Position numbers and translations under genes: made by a program. This document shows, piece by piece, positions 53,544-64,000 of a DNA stretch of 64,000 nucleotides. This stretch comes from an uncultured Alphaproteobacteria bacterium (GTDB lineage Bacteria > Pseudomonadota > Alphaproteobacteria > HIMB59): NCBI GenBank assembly GCA_902619375.1, contig CACNEB010000001.1:124001-188000 (forward strand), given 5' to 3'. Positions within the stretch are counted from its first letter, which is position 1, and each line of letters begins with the position of its first letter. The notes beneath the pieces were generated by a model that was given only the letters and a program-made list of their open reading frames with translations, ran no database searches and was not told where the DNA came from.

Positions 53544-56210
53544 TTAATCTTCTAACCTTGCTACAGAGACAATTTTTTCATTTGCATCTACTTTAAATAC
53601 AGAGACACCTTGGGAAACTCTTCCAACTACTCTGATGTTATCTCCAACATTACACCTTAATAATTTACCAGTATCTGAAATTAAAGCTATATTATCATCC
53701 AAATTTACTTTTAATGATTGAATAACTCTTCCATTTTTAGGAGTAACAGTAATATTAGTAACTCCCGATCCACCTCTATTAGTAATTCTGTATTCATAAG
53801 CAGAACTTAACTTGCCATAACCATTTTCAGTAATTGATAAGAGATACTCTTCTGTATTAGCAAGTTCTTTAAATTTATTGTTTATTTTTGATATATCTTT
53901 TTTAGCCTCGTTTTTTGCTTTTAAATAGGACTCTCTTACATCTATAGATATTTTATTATGAAGTAAACTACATACCGATACAACTTTATCATCTTTAGCT
54001 AATTTGATCCCCCTGACACCAGCAGAGCCTAATCCTGAAAACTCTCTTAAATCTTTTGTGGCAAATCTTATTGATTTACCATTTGTTGTTGCAAGCTGTA
54101 CATCATCATTTTCTATAACAGAAATTACACCAATTAACCTATCTCCTGTTTTAAGTTTAATGGCAGTCTTACCTGTTCTAGATAATTTTCTTGAACCACT
54201 CATTGCAACATCTTTTAGTTTATTTTTTCTAATGTTCCCAAGGCTAGTAGCAAAAACTAAATTATAATTCTCAAAATCATCAATATCTTTTGGCAATGTA
54301 AGAATAGAAGAAATTTTTTCGTTTTTTGTTATTGGAATAAGATTAACAATTGCTTTTCCCCTCGAAGTAGGTGTGCCAGCAGGTAATTCATAGGCTTTCA
54401 TAGAATAAACTTTTCCAACTGAAGTAAAAAATAATATTGTGTCACGAGTAGTGGCAGCAAATACTTGTTCAAGAAAATCTTCATCTCGTGTAGTCATAGC
54501 CTTTTTACCTTTACCACCTCTCTTTTGAACTTTGTAAGAGGATTTTAAAACTCTTTTTATGTAACCTTGATGGGAAACTGTGACTACAACATCTTCTTCT
54601 ATTATTAGATCTTCTGTATCTATGTCTTCAATATCATGTTTTTGAATTTCAGTTTTTCTAACTGTAGAAAAATTATCTTTAATTTCTGTCAATTCACTTT
54701 TTAATACTTTCAATAGTTGCTTATCTGAATTTAATATTTTGAGATATGTATTAATATCTTCTACAAGTGATTTTAAATTATTAAATAAATCATCTCTTTC
54801 TAAAGCTGTTAACTTTTGAAGTCTTAATTCTAGAATAGCCTTAGCTTGTTCCTCATCTAACAGGATCTTAGATCCAGATAACTTAAAAGAAGGGTTTATT
54901 AACTTTATGTATTGAGTAACATTGGATTTTACTGTCCATTTTGTTGATAATAATTTTTCTTTAGCCTCTAATGGAGTTTTGGATTTTTTAATAAGGTTAA
55001 TTACTGCATCAATATTATTAACAGCAATTGATAATCCAATTAAAATGTTAGCTTTTTCTCTTGCTTTGTTAAGTTTATATACAGTTCTTTTTGTAATAAC
55101 ATCTTTTCTAAAATTAATAAAATAAGTGAGGCCATCTTTTAAATTAAGAGTTAAAGGCTTTGTCTCTTTCAATGCAAGCATATTACTGCTGAATGAGGTT
55201 TTTAAGGGAGTATATTGAAATAGCTGATTTTTTATTATTTCAGGTACAGCAGATGATTTTAATTCAACTACAATTCTAACGCCCTCTTTATTCGACTCAT
55301 CTCGAATATCGTTAATACCCTCTATCGTTTTATTGTTAACTACGTCAGCAATACGCTCTAAAAGTTTAGATTTATTTTGCAAGTAAGGAATTTCTGTAAT
55401 TATAATTGCATTTCTATTCTTAATTTTTTCTTCATGAAGTTTAGATAAGACTGTAACGCTTCCCCTACCTGTTTCATACATTGAGCTTAGACCAGCAGTG
55501 CCAGATATAATTCCTCCAGTTGGAAAATCTGGCCCTTTAACGATCTTATGAAGTTGTTTCGAAGTTGTATCTGGTTCATCTACTAGAAGTAAAGTAGCGT
55601 CTATAATTTCACCAAGATTATGAGGAGGAATATTTGTTGCCATTCCTACTGCAATACCACTGGCACCATTTACAAAAATATTTGGAAATCTTGATGGTAA
55701 AACTTTTGGTTCTGTTAATGTCTCATCGTAATTTGCTCTAAGTTGAACTGTTTCATACTCTAATTCTTCTAACATAAAAGATGAGATTTTATCTAATCTA
55801 GCTTCGGTGTAACGCATTGCTGCAGCAGGATCTCCGTCCATAGAACCATAATTTCCCTGGCCATCTATTAAGGGGAGACGCATTGTAAAATCTTGTGCCA
55901 TTCTAACCATAGACTCATATATTGCAGAGTCACCATGCGGGTGATATTTACCCATAACATCTCCAACTATTCTTGCAGATTTTTTATAAGGTTTGTTGTG
56001 ATGGTACGAAGACTCATACATAGAGTAAAGTATTCTTCTGTGAACTGGTTTTAATCCATCCCTAACGTCGGGTAAAGCTCTAGAGACTATGACACTCATA
56101 GCATAATCTAAATAACTTTTTTCTAATTCATCTGTAATATCTATATTTGGATATATTTTAGTATCCAAAACATCTAACTGTTTTGCTTTAGTTTTTTTCT
56201 TTTTAGCCAA
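53544..56210 (-). CDS. gyrA: DNA gyrase subunit A
   Basis: 888 residues. The active-site Tyr lies in [10 protein letters not shown]; the quinolone region reads [12 protein letters not shown] with the Ser present. The C-terminal beta-pinwheel carries the GyrA box QKRGGKGKK and further repeats. Gyrase introduces negative supercoils. Codons and length are normal. Preceded by ssb (8 nt) and followed by coaD (1 nt). Confidence 0.98.
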   Translation of the reverse strand: MAKKKKTKAKQLDVLDTKIYPNIDITDELEKSYLDYAMSVIVSRALPDVRDGLKPVHRRILYSMYESSYHHNKPYKKSARIVGDVMGKYHPHGDSAIYESMVRMAQDFTMRLPLIDGQGNYGSMDGDPAAAMRYTEARLDKISSFMLEELEYETVQLRANYDETLTEPKVLPSRFPNIFVNGASGIAVGMATNIPPHNLGEIIDATLLLVDEPDTTSKQLHKIVKGPDFPTGGIISGTAGLSSMYETGRGSVTVLSKLHEEKIKNRNAIIITEIPYLQNKSKLLERIADVVNNKTIEGINDIRDESNKEGVRIVVELKSSAVPEIIKNQLFQYTPLKTSFSSNMLALKETKPLTLNLKDGLTYFINFRKDVITKRTVYKLNKAREKANILIGLSIAVNNIDAVINLIKKSKTPLEAKEKLLSTKWTVKSNVTQYIKLINPSFKLSGSKILLDEEQAKAILELRLQKLTALERDDLFNNLKSLVEDINTYLKILNSDKQLLKVLKSELTEIKDNFSTVRKTEIQKHDIEDIDTEDLIIEEDVVVTVSHQGYIKRVLKSSYKVQKRGGKGKKAMTTRDEDFLEQVFAATTRDTILFFTSVGKVYSMKAYELPAGTPTSRGKAIVNLIPITKNEKISSILTLPKDIDDFENYNLVFATSLGNIRKNKLKDVAMSGSRKLSRTGKTAIKLKTGDRLIGVISVIENDDVQLATTNGKSIRFATKDLREFSGLGSAGVRGIKLAKDDKVVSVCSLLHNKISIDVRESYLKAKNEAKKDISKINNKFKELANTEEYLLSITENGYGKLSSAYEYRITNRGGSGVTNITVTPKNGRVIQSLKVNLDDNIALISDTGKLLRCNVGDNIRVVGRVSQGVSVFKVDANEKIVSVARLED

Positions 56211-56218
56211 TGATTTTT

Positions 56219-56689
56219 TTAAAAAGGAATGTCATCATCGAGTTGTTCAGCTGTAGATGTTTCTGAACCACCCATTGCTTCATCTGCTGCTGAGTCTAAT
56301 TGATTACTATTATTTTCATCACTAACAGATGATTGAGAACGAGTATCTAACATCGTTAATACCCCAGAATAATTTGGAATAACTACTTCAGTGGTGTATT
56401 TATCAACACCATTATTATCAGTCCATTTCCTTGTTTGAAGTTGACCTTCTATGTATATCTTTGAACCTTTCCTTAAATATTTTTCACAAATATCAGCTAA
56501 CTTATCATTAAAAACAACAACTCTGTGCCATTCAGTCTTATCCTCTAACTGTTGAGTATCTTTGTTTCGGTATTTCGTAGAGGTAGCGATTGAAAAACTT
56601 GCAAGTCTTGATCCAGCTGTTGTAGCTCTAATATCAGGATCTTTGCCTAAGTTACCTAGAAGAATTACTTTATTTACTGATCCAGCCAT
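56219..56689 (-). CDS. ssb: Single-stranded DNA-binding protein
   Basis: 156 residues. An OB fold ([40 protein letters not shown]) is followed by a Ser/Asn-rich disordered linker and the acidic tip DDDIPF that recruits repair proteins. It coats ssDNA in replication and repair. Divergent from uvrA over 64 nt, a common alphaproteobacterial order. Confidence 0.98.
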   Translation of the reverse strand: MAGSVNKVILLGNLGKDPDIRATTAGSRLASFSIATSTKYRNKDTQQLEDKTEWHRVVVFNDKLADICEKYLRKGSKIYIEGQLQTRKWTDNNGVDKYTTEVVIPNYSGVLTMLDTRSQSSVSDENNSNQLDSAADEAMGGSETSTAEQLDDDIPF

Positions 56690-56753
56690 GAATATTTTTA
56701 TTAAAAGGTAATATTAATATATATTAAAAGCCCTTTAATTGATATCTAATTTA

Positions 56754-59555
56754 ATGGATAAACATTCACCACTTACTCACATTATTGTTCATAATGCCCA
56801 TGAACATAATTTAAAAAATATAAATTTAAATTTACCAAAAAACAAACTCGTTGTAATAACTGGTGTGAGTGGATCTGGCAAATCAACATTAGCCTTCGAT
56901 ACAATTTATGCAGAAGGACAGAGAAAATATATCGAATCACTAAGTGCTTATGCCCGTCAGTTTTTAGATATGATGGATAAACCCAAGGTTGATAAAATAG
57001 AAGGTTTATCTCCTGCTATTTCAATCGATCAAAAAACAACTTCAAAAAACCCTAGATCAACAGTAGGAACAGTAACTGAAATTTATGATTATTTAAGAGT
57101 TCTATTCTCAAGAGTTGGTGTCCCCTACTCACCCGCAACTGGAAAACCAATCAAAGGCTTAACTAGCTCAGAAATGATAGATGAAGTTAATTTAAAATTT
57201 AATTCAAAAAAAATAATGATTATGTCTCCATTAATTAAAGGGAGAAAAGGAGAGTATAAAAAACTCTTTGAGGAATATTTTAAAAAAGGTTACGAGAGAT
57301 TTTTGATTAATAACAAACTTTATCAAAAAGAAGAACTACCTGAATTAAGCAAAAACTTTAAACATTCTATAAGTGTTGTAATTGATAGAATAATACCGTC
57401 AAAAGATAATAGAGATAGATTAGCAAATAGTATTGAAATTAGTTTAAAAGAAAGTGAAGGAAGTGTGGAGATATTTAATATTGATGATAATGAAATAATT
57501 ACATTGTCTGATAAATTCATGTGTCCCGTAAGCGGATTTAGTATTGATGAGATAGAACCCAGATTATTTAGTTTTAATAATCCATATGGAGCTTGTAAAA
57601 CATGTGATGGTCTTGGTGAGATAGATACATTTGATGAAGATATATTGATACCAGATAAAAATTTATCATTTAATGATGGAGCAATAAATTTTTGGTCAGA
57701 AAGATCAAAATCAAGAATATTTCCAAAGCTAAAAAAAATGTTTAATGCAAAAAAATTAGAAAATGTTATTTGGTCTAAAATACCTAAATCTTTTCAAAAT
57801 GAGGTTCTTTTTGGTGGAAGACAATTTGATGGTTTAATAAATATTATGGACGATATCTATGATGGCTCTTCAAGTTGGTGGAGACAATGGGAGCTTGAAA
57901 AATTTAGAAACTCAAAAACTTGTAGTGAATGTAATGGAAAAAGACTTAATGAAAAAGCACTATGTGTTAAGATTAATAACATAACTATCTCTGACTTTAC
58001 TTCCTTAAGCATAGCTAATTCTTTGAAATGGATTAACGAATTTGAAAATGAATTAAATGATCAGGAAAAACTAATAGCAGCTCCATTAAAAAAAGAAATC
58101 TTTTCTAGATTAAATTTTTTAAATGAAGTTGGTTTGAATTACCTAAGTTTGTCGAGAAAAAGTTCTACTCTATCTGGTGGAGAGTCTCAAAGAATTCGAT
58201 TAGCAAGTCAAATTGGGTCTGGTTTAACTGGAGTTACATATGTATTAGATGAACCTTCAATAGGACTTCATCAAAGAGATAATCAAAAACTTATAAATAC
58301 TCTAAAGAATTTAAGAGATTTAGGTAACACTATAATAGTCGTTGAGCATGATGAGGATATTATTAGGGAGGCAGATTATGTGGTTGATATCGGTAAGCAT
58401 GCTGGTATCAATGGTGGATCTATTGTAGCTAATGGAGAATTCAACAAAATACTAAATAGTAAAAATAGTTTAACTAGTAGCTATATAAAGGGTTTGATTG
58501 GTAGGTATCCTCCCACTCTTAATAAAAATCCATCAAAACAATTTATTGAAATTAAAAAGGCAAATGGGAATAATTTAAAAGATGTGAGTGTAAAATTTCC
58601 TTTAAGTAAGTTTATAACTATTACTGGTGTTTCTGGAAGTGGAAAGTCAACATTAATTAATGAGACTTTGTATGGAGCAACTAATAATAGAATTTATGAA
58701 AAAATTATAAAAACACTCCCTTATGAGGACATTAAAGGTATAGAAAATATTGATAAAGTTATAAATATCGATCAATCACCGATTGGTAGAACACCTAGAT
58801 CAAACCCAGCTACTTATGTAGGGCTTTTTACGCCAATAAGAGAATGGTTTGCAAATTTACCAGAGGCTAAAGTTAAAGGTTTTAAACCTGGCAGATTTTC
58901 ATTTAATGTTAAAGGAGGTAGGTGTGAGAGTTGTGAGGGTGATGGATTAAAAAAAATTGAAATGCATTTTTTAGCACCTGTATATGTTAAATGTGAAGTT
59001 TGTAACGGAAAAAGATATAATAAGGAAACATTAAGCATTCAATATAATAAAAAAAATATTAATGATATTTTATCAATGACAGTAGATGATGCTGAAGAAT
59101 TTTTTATTAATAATCCACAAGTATATTCAAAGCTTAAAACACTAAAAGATGTTGGTTTAGGGTATATTTCTATTGGTCAATCAGCAACAACACTATCCGG
59201 TGGAGAAGCTCAAAGGATTAAACTTTCTAAAGAATTATCGAAACGTCAAACTGGAAAAACACTTTATATTTTAGACGAACCTACAACTGGACTTCACTTT
59301 GATGATATAAAGAAACTTTTAGAGATACTTCATAAATTAGTGTCTTACGGAAATACTGTAATTGTAATAGAACACAACTTAGATGTTATAAACACGAGTG
59401 ATTGGATTATAGATTTAGGACCTGAGGGTGGAGAAAAAGGTGGGAATATTTTATTTGAAGGTAAACCGAAGGATCTAATTAAGAATAAAAATAATCAAAC
59501 AGGTATTTATTTAAGAAAATATCAAGAGTCTCTTGCTTTAAGCACTGCTTCATAA
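56754..59555 (+). CDS. uvrA: Excinuclease ABC subunit A
   Basis: About 933 residues from ATG 56754 (a TTG at 56739 would add five). Two ABC modules with GVSGSGKST P-loops, LSGGESQRIRLASQIG and LSGGEAQRIKLSKEL signatures. Zinc sites: CPVSGFS...GACKTCDGLG, where the second Cys is Ser, a variant I recall from other alphaproteobacteria; CSECNGKR; and CESCEGDG...CEVCNGKRY. It recognises DNA lesions with UvrB. I see no GTTC-type LexA box in the 64-nt upstream gap. The last 34 nt overlap secF. Confidence 0.97.
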   Translation: MDKHSPLTHIIVHNAHEHNLKNINLNLPKNKLVVITGVSGSGKSTLAFDTIYAEGQRKYIESLSAYARQFLDMMDKPKVDKIEGLSPAISIDQKTTSKNPRSTVGTVTEIYDYLRVLFSRVGVPYSPATGKPIKGLTSSEMIDEVNLKFNSKKIMIMSPLIKGRKGEYKKLFEEYFKKGYERFLINNKLYQKEELPELSKNFKHSISVVIDRIIPSKDNRDRLANSIEISLKESEGSVEIFNIDDNEIITLSDKFMCPVSGFSIDEIEPRLFSFNNPYGACKTCDGLGEIDTFDEDILIPDKNLSFNDGAINFWSERSKSRIFPKLKKMFNAKKLENVIWSKIPKSFQNEVLFGGRQFDGLINIMDDIYDGSSSWWRQWELEKFRNSKTCSECNGKRLNEKALCVKINNITISDFTSLSIANSLKWINEFENELNDQEKLIAAPLKKEIFSRLNFLNEVGLNYLSLSRKSSTLSGGESQRIRLASQIGSGLTGVTYVLDEPSIGLHQRDNQKLINTLKNLRDLGNTIIVVEHDEDIIREADYVVDIGKHAGINGGSIVANGEFNKILNSKNSLTSSYIKGLIGRYPPTLNKNPSKQFIEIKKANGNNLKDVSVKFPLSKFITITGVSGSGKSTLINETLYGATNNRIYEKIIKTLPYEDIKGIENIDKVINIDQSPIGRTPRSNPATYVGLFTPIREWFANLPEAKVKGFKPGRFSFNVKGGRCESCEGDGLKKIEMHFLAPVYVKCEVCNGKRYNKETLSIQYNKKNINDILSMTVDDAEEFFINNPQVYSKLKTLKDVGLGYISIGQSATTLSGGEAQRIKLSKELSKRQTGKTLYILDEPTTGLHFDDIKKLLEILHKLVSYGNTVIVIEHNLDVINTSDWIIDLGPEGGEKGGNILFEGKPKDLIKNKNNQTGIYLRKYQESLALSTAS

Positions 59556-60394
59556 TTCAAATCCCCCACTATTCCAAGTACAAGAAATAAAGAAGAAAAA
59601 GTTCCAATCAAAACCCCAAAAATAAAAACTATTGGCATTTCAGTTAAATTGACAGGTGCAAGAAAAACTAGACATAATAATGCCAAAATAGTTGTGAAAC
59701 TTGTCAATATAGTTCTTCGAAGATTTAATTTAATTGAGTTGTTAACATTAGTTTCAAAATTATCTTTATTTTCCTCGTTTGAAGTTAAGCTTCTAAGTCG
59801 ATCAAATAAAACTATAGTATCGTTTATACTGTAACCTGCAATTAGTAGCAAAGCTGCGATCATTGTTAAATTAAATTCAATATTAAATAATGACATAAAG
59901 CCTATAGCTACAAAAACGTCATGTAATAATGCGAATATACCTGATGCTGCAAACTGCCAATCAAACCTTATCCAAACATAAATAGCTATTACCAACAAAG
60001 AAGATGCTAAAGCATAAATAGAATTTTTTATAAGTTCTTCACTAAAAGTTGGTTCTATATACTCAGAGAGTAATATTTCAATGTCCGGGTTTTGATCAAT
60101 TATATTTTTTATTTCTTCAATAAAAACAGGATTATTATCACCTGACTCTATTCTGATACTGAAAACATCACTGCCAACCTCTCTTTTAATTAAGACTTCT
60201 CTGTCAGAGTCTATAAAATCAAAGTATTCATTAAGCTGATCAGTTGTTAAGTTTGATTTTACTTCAAAGTTTAATCCACCTTTGAAATCAATCCCTAAAT
60301 TCAATCCTTTAAAAAAAATAATTATAATTGTTAGTATTATAAGAGTTAGGGAGACTAAATAAGATTTATTTTTTAAAGAGTAAAAATTAATCAT
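59522..60394 (-). CDS. secF: Protein translocase subunit SecF
   Basis: 290 residues. Six membrane helices, a periplasmic loop after the first, LGIDFKGGLNFEV near the start and GYSINDTIVLFDRLR in the fourth helix region, typical of SecF. It works with SecD and YajC to drive late export using the proton-motive force. Overlaps secD by 4 nt and uvrA (convergent) by 34 nt. Confidence 0.97.
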   Translation of the reverse strand: MINFYSLKNKSYLVSLTLIILTIIIIFFKGLNLGIDFKGGLNFEVKSNLTTDQLNEYFDFIDSDREVLIKREVGSDVFSIRIESGDNNPVFIEEIKNIIDQNPDIEILLSEYIEPTFSEELIKNSIYALASSLLVIAIYVWIRFDWQFAASGIFALLHDVFVAIGFMSLFNIEFNLTMIAALLLIAGYSINDTIVLFDRLRSLTSNEENKDNFETNVNNSIKLNLRRTILTSFTTILALLCLVFLAPVNLTEMPIVFIFGVLIGTFSSLFLVLGIVGDLNYEAVLKARDS

Positions 60395-61848
60395 CTTTGA
60401 AGTCCAAGGTATTTTATTGAAGTTATATTAATAAATAATTTTAGTATTATGTAAGTAACTATTAGAGAGGATATAATTCCAATAATTAATGAAATTGAGA
60501 AACCTCTAATAGGCCCAAAACCAAAAGCAAATAAAAAAATAGCTGCGAATAATGTTGTTAGATTAGAGTCAAGAATTGTTACATAAGCAGAATTGAAACC
60601 ATGATTTTTAGGATCTTCGATATTATGTTTAAAATTTTCTCGAATTCTTTCAAATATTAAAACATTTGCATCTACACACATTCCTATTGTTAATACTATT
60701 CCAATAACACCAGGTAGAGTTAATGTTGTGTTTAATAAGGACATCATAGCAAAAAGTAAAGACAGACAACTAATAATTGTGATAACTGTAAAAAATCCTG
60801 AAATTTTATAATAAATAATCATAAAAAGAGTAATAGCTATAAGAGCTATTATTGATGCTATAACTCCTTTCTCTACACCTTCTTGTCCAAGAGTCGGGCC
60901 TATTTGTTTTTCTTGAATTATTTTTATTTGAGTCGGTAAAGATCCAGACTTTAAAATGATTGCAAGATTATTAGCAGTTTCATTTGTAAAACCTCCAGAT
61001 ATTTGACCACTACCGCCAGTAATTGACTCTCTTATAACGGGAGCAGTGATTAAAGAACCATCAAGAACTATTGCAAATCTTGAACCAACATTTTCAGAAG
61101 TCATTTTTGCAAAAAGATCTGAACCCTCTTTATTAAAAGAAAAAGCAACGACTGGTTCATTTTGATTATATTGAAGTGATGCATCTTGAATAAAGTCACC
61201 AGTTATATTTGGAATTTCTTGAACTCTAACTTGTTCACCAGTTTCTTCGTTTATAAAAGTCTTAGAACCAACTATATTACTTTTTTCTAGGTGCAATGTT
61301 AATTTAGCCGTTTTAGAGATTACTTCTTTGACGTTATTATCCAAATCACCAGGTATTTCTAATAAAATTTTATTTAAACCTACTTTTTGTATAGATAATT
61401 CTTTATTACCAAGGAAATCAACTCTTGACCTCACAATTTCAACTGCATTTAAGGTCATATCTGACAATGATTTATTAAAACTTTGTTTAGAAAAAATATA
61501 ACTATTTTCCTTATCTGATTTTTCATTAATTTCTAAACCTAAATTTTGTATAACAATATTTGTAAGAGCATCTAAATTTTGGTTTTTAGATATTAATATT
61601 TCTCCATTATCTATATCGGATGAAATAGAATAAGTATTTTCAATATATTGAGATGTTTTAACTAAAAGATTGTTAAGATATTCTTCCTCATTCAATTCCA
61701 GTAAATAAGAAAAACCTCCTTGAATATCTAATCCAAAATTTATTTTGCTATCAGATGTTTGACTTTCAAAATTAGGTTTAATAAATATATAGCTTCCTAT
61801 TAACAGTAATAAAGATACCCATAATCTCCACTGTTTAAAAATAATCAT
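60391..61848 (-). CDS. secD: Protein translocase subunit SecD
   Basis: 485 residues. First helix, then LGLDIQGG-type motif (GLDIQGGFSYLLEL), a large periplasmic P1 domain with SRVDFLG and the FT-NETANNLAIILKSGSLP segment, and a five-helix C-terminal block with MCVDANVLIFERIRE. Somewhat shorter P1 than E. coli SecD. Preceded by yajC by 22 nt. Confidence 0.97.
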   Translation of the reverse strand: MIIFKQWRLWVSLLLLIGSYIFIKPNFESQTSDSKINFGLDIQGGFSYLLELNEEEYLNNLLVKTSQYIENTYSISSDIDNGEILISKNQNLDALTNIVIQNLGLEINEKSDKENSYIFSKQSFNKSLSDMTLNAVEIVRSRVDFLGNKELSIQKVGLNKILLEIPGDLDNNVKEVISKTAKLTLHLEKSNIVGSKTFINEETGEQVRVQEIPNITGDFIQDASLQYNQNEPVVAFSFNKEGSDLFAKMTSENVGSRFAIVLDGSLITAPVIRESITGGSGQISGGFTNETANNLAIILKSGSLPTQIKIIQEKQIGPTLGQEGVEKGVIASIIALIAITLFMIIYYKISGFFTVITIISCLSLLFAMMSLLNTTLTLPGVIGIVLTIGMCVDANVLIFERIRENFKHNIEDPKNHGFNSAYVTILDSNLTTLFAAIFLFAFGFGPIRGFSISLIIGIISSLIVTYIILKLFINITSIKYLGLQR

Positions 61849-61870
61849 TATGTTAATTTAGTTTATTAAG

Positions 61871-62134
61871 CTATTTAGCTGCTATATCAGCTATCATACC
61901 CTTAGCTACTTTGACTTGAACGTTATCTGCTATTTCTACAGAAAGAGTACCATCGTCATTTACGTAATGTATGTTGCCTATAATTCCGCCTTGGGTCACG
62001 ACTCGATCACCTTTTTTTAAATTTGCGATCATATTTTTGTGATCTTTTAATTTCTTTTGTTGGGGCCTAATAAGTAAAAAGTAGAAAACGACAAAAATTA
62101 ATATAAGTGGTAGAATTCCTGCAAGTTGTTCCAT
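61871..62134 (-). CDS. yajC: Preprotein translocase accessory subunit YajC
   Basis: 87 residues: one N-terminal membrane helix (about 5-22), then RPQQKKLKDHKNMIANLKKGDRVVTQGGIIG, the standard YajC body. First gene of the yajC-secD-secF operon. Divergent from the DUF815 gene over 69 nt. Confidence 0.97.
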   Translation of the reverse strand: MEQLAGILPLILIFVVFYFLLIRPQQKKLKDHKNMIANLKKGDRVVTQGGIIGNIHYVNDDGTLSVEIADNVQVKVAKGMIADIAAK

Positions 62135-62203
62135 GATTTAAATCCTTTAAATTAATAAAATAAGAACTAAAATCTCACAATCATCAATGAAGTCAACATA
62201 AAA

Positions 62204-62962
62204 TTGAAAAATAAATATTTACTCTGCTGGAATAGATCAAAAAATTCTTTAGATAAAATACCATTCAATAAAGTCCTTGATTTAAAGCTTTTGTATGGTG
62301 TTGATCAACAGATAAAAAAAATAGAGGAAAATACAAAAAACTTTTTAGAAGGTTTAGCTTTTAACCATGGTCTTTTATGGGGTGTACGAGGAAGTGGCAA
62401 AAGCAGTATTATAAGAGGTATTTTAAAAAATTATGCACATAAATATGATAAATTTGAAACATTAGAAATTAATAGTGAAGATTTATCAGATTTACCAAAT
62501 ATTTTTTTAAATTATAAGTTCGATAAAAAAATCATAATATTTATTGACGATCTATCATTTGAACAAAATGATAGAAGATATATTCAATTTAAATCGTTTG
62601 TCGAAGGATCTTTTTACAACTCAAACTACGAATTTCTAATATATGTCACAAGTAATAGAAGGCATTTAATGAAAAGAGATATGTTAGATAATGAGAGATC
62701 ATCTGCAATATCTCAAGATGAGGGGATTGAAGAAAAATTATCTTTATCTGATCGATTTGGATTATGGATTAGTTTTCATAACTTAAGTAAGAAAGACTTT
62801 ATCTTAATAATTAAAAATTATTGTAAATTTTATAAAGTAGAATTTGATAATGAGATTGAAAATAGTGCACTCAAATGGATCTTTTCAAGAGGAAATAGAA
62901 CAGGTAGATCTGCTTACCAATTTTTTAAATATTATTGTTCTAGTAAGAATATAATTATTTAG
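62204..62962 (+). CDS. DUF815 family AAA-type ATPase
   Basis: 252 residues starting at TTG 62204; the ATG upstream at 62187 is closed by a stop after four codons. Walker [10 protein letters not shown] (60-68), Walker [12 protein letters not shown] and the DUF815 hallmark [14 protein letters not shown], then a DRFGLWISF sensor region. The biological role is not established. It commonly sits near yajC/secD in alphaproteobacteria. Its last 8 nt overlap serS. Confidence 0.9.
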   Translation: MKNKYLLCWNRSKNSLDKIPFNKVLDLKLLYGVDQQIKKIEENTKNFLEGLAFNHGLLWGVRGSGKSSIIRGILKNYAHKYDKFETLEINSEDLSDLPNIFLNYKFDKKIIIFIDDLSFEQNDRRYIQFKSFVEGSFYNSNYEFLIYVTSNRRHLMKRDMLDNERSSAISQDEGIEEKLSLSDRFGLWISFHNLSKKDFILIIKNYCKFYKVEFDNEIENSALKWIFSRGNRTGRSAYQFFKYYCSSKNIII

Positions 62963-64000
62963 AGATTTTATCTATATTCCCCATATACGGTTTAAGGACC
63001 TGTGGAATACTTATACTACCATCCTCGTTTTGATAGTTTTCCAAAATTGCTATTAATGTCCTCCCCACAGCTAGACCAGATCCATTTAAAGTGTGAACAA
63101 ATTTATTTTGATCTGAAACTTTATAACGAGCATTCATTCTCCTAGCTTGAAAAGAATTACAATTACTACAAGAGGATATTTCTCTATATTTTCCCTCACC
63201 AGGTAACCAAACTTCAATATCATAAGTTTTTTCGGCAGAAAAACCCATATCACCTGAAGATAATAAAATAACTTGGTAAGGAATTTTTAAATCATCTAGT
63301 ATAGAAGTTGCACAACTTAACATTCTTTCCAACTCTTTTTCTGACTCATCCTCTTTAGTTATGCTAACTAATTCGACTTTAGAAAATTGATGCTGTCTTA
63401 TCATTCCCCTTGTATCTCTTCCAGCTGCTCCAGCTTCAGATCTATAACATGGTGTCCAAGCTGTGTACCTCAGGGGCAGATTCTTATCAGATACGATTTT
63501 ATCTAATACTAAATTAGTTAATGGAACCTCTGCTGTTGGTATTAACCAATGTTTTGTATTAGTTTTGAATAAATCCTCTGAAAATTTTGGCAATTGTCCA
63601 GTTCCATAAGCTGCAGCATCTCTAACTAAATTAGGAGGATTAATTTCTGTATAGTCAAATTCATTTGTGTGTTTATCCAACATAAAATTAGCTATAGCTC
63701 TCTCTAATTGAGCAATTTTTTTCTTTAAATAGACAAACCTAGTACCTGAGACTTTCCCAGCTTGCTCAAAATCAATCATTTCCAAGTTTTCTCCAAGTTC
63801 ATAATGAGACTTTGGTGTAAAACTAAAAGAGGGAATTTTCCCAACTTGTTTAATTAATTTGTTTGAATTTTCGTCTTTTCCAACAGGTACATCACTATGT
63901 GGGAGGTTTGGCAAACTAGATAAATTGTTTTTTAATTGCTCATCTATTATTGAAATATCATTTTCTAGTTCATCAATCTGATTTTTAATTAATTGTACTT
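62955..64000 (-). CDS. serS: Seryl-tRNA synthetase, N-terminus beyond window
   Basis: The reading frame stays open to 64000, so the start is outside. Visible: the end of the antiparallel coiled-coil arm ([13 protein letters not shown]), [12 protein letters not shown], class II motif 2 ([15 protein letters not shown]) and motif 3 ([19 protein letters not shown]). A TTG at 63914 is internal, not the start. It charges tRNA-Ser, including the UGA isoacceptor at 9137. The DUF815 gene converges on its 3' end with an 8-nt overlap. Confidence 0.97.
   Translation of the reverse strand, partial: VQLIKNQIDELENDISIIDEQLKNNLSSLPNLPHSDVPVGKDENSNKLIKQVGKIPSFSFTPKSHYELGENLEMIDFEQAGKVSGTRFVYLKKKIAQLERAIANFMLDKHTNEFDYTEINPPNLVRDAAAYGTGQLPKFSEDLFKTNTKHWLIPTAEVPLTNLVLDKIVSDKNLPLRYTAWTPCYRSEAGAAGRDTRGMIRQHQFSKVELVSITKEDESEKELERMLSCATSILDDLKIPYQVILLSSGDMGFSAEKTYDIEVWLPGEGKYREISSCSNCNSFQARRMNARYKVSDQNKFVHTLNGSGLAVGRTLIAILENYQNEDGSISIPQVLKPYMGNIDKISK

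Noticed and set aside
54004..54267. Open frame opposite gyrA, and similar frames opposite ugpC, uvrA, matB and the Mo enzyme
   Set aside because: They are antisense shadows of conserved genes, lack ribosome sites and have no recognisable domains.
55840..55990. Quinolone-resistance change in GyrA (Glu at the second hotspot)
   Set aside because: The Ser at the main position is intact and Glu for Asp is a conservative natural variant; no resistance claim is supported.
57530..57610. Damaged zinc finger in UvrA (CPVSG instead of CPVCG)
   Set aside because: I recall the same Cys-to-Ser change in other alphaproteobacterial UvrA proteins, so it is a lineage trait rather than a lesion.
1..64000. CRISPR arrays, insertion sequences, phage genes, attachment sites
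   Set aside because: No spaced direct repeats, transposase or integrase motifs, or terminal inverted repeats were seen; the accessory block shows the same base composition as its surroundings.

Overview
The window is 64 kb of very AT-rich, gene-dense chromosome. The protein families, the local gene orders (mltB-rlpA-dac-tmk-holB-metG-tatD-MBL; mfd-sdhE divergent from recG; ssb-gyrA-coaD divergent from uvrA; yajC-secD-secF near serS) and the extreme compaction point to a genome-streamlined alphaproteobacterium, most likely a free-living marine plankton lineage of the SAR11/HIMB59 kind. That placement is inference from gene content; no rRNA is present. I see two tRNA genes (Ser-UGA, Lys-UUU), no CRISPR, no insertion sequence, no prophage and no convincing pseudogene. 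No stretch over 300 bases lacks a gene. The longest gap, 9032-9289, holds a tRNA.

Layout. 1-7770 (minus) is an end of a YbaK-like gene followed by a run of overlapping housekeeping genes for cell wall, dTMP, DNA polymerase clamp loading and Met-tRNA. 7883-11002 is small membrane, ABM-like and lipoprotein genes around tRNA-Ser. 10944-23876 holds a 2OG oxygenase, mfd, sdhE, recG, DUF502, an easily missed 59-residue gene (18092-18271), tandem DUF2061, DUF3108, mnmH, a thiL-like kinase, cfa and nadE. 23889-28844 is a Ugp-type sugar-phosphate/glycerol ABC importer with a duplicated inner permease. 28972-33425 contains aroQ, a small protein with bioY, an HDAC-family hydrolase, a TIP30-like Rossmann protein and a malonyl-CoA-synthetase-like ligase.

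The accessory part is 33.5-52.4 kb. A glycine-betaine-type importer (binding protein, two-in-one fused permease, ATPase) is interleaved with a BKACE (DUF849) enzyme, an SDR, a GcvT-like folate-dependent demethylase and a cytoplasmic BisC/TorA-type molybdopterin enzyme. The permease, Mo enzyme, demethylase and SDR form one overlapping operon. Next come two further operons: Fe-alcohol dehydrogenase, amidase, DMT exporter, homocysteine S-methyltransferase and an enolase-superfamily dehydratase/racemase; then aldehyde dehydrogenase, VOC protein and a second homocysteine methyltransferase. Together they look like uptake and stepwise breakdown of methylated (N- or S-) marine osmolytes. The exact substrate is not decided by the sequence, and this is the best candidate here for an undescribed pathway.

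52.5-64 kb returns to housekeeping: ytoQ, tRNA-Lys, coaD, gyrA, ssb, uvrA, secF, secD, yajC, a DUF815 ATPase and serS (cut by the window end).

A theme throughout is overlap. Six convergent gene pairs overlap at their stops, and two divergent pairs share start codons on opposite strands (CATG at 15380; ATGCGCAT at 19837). Most co-directional junctions overlap or lie within 20 nt.
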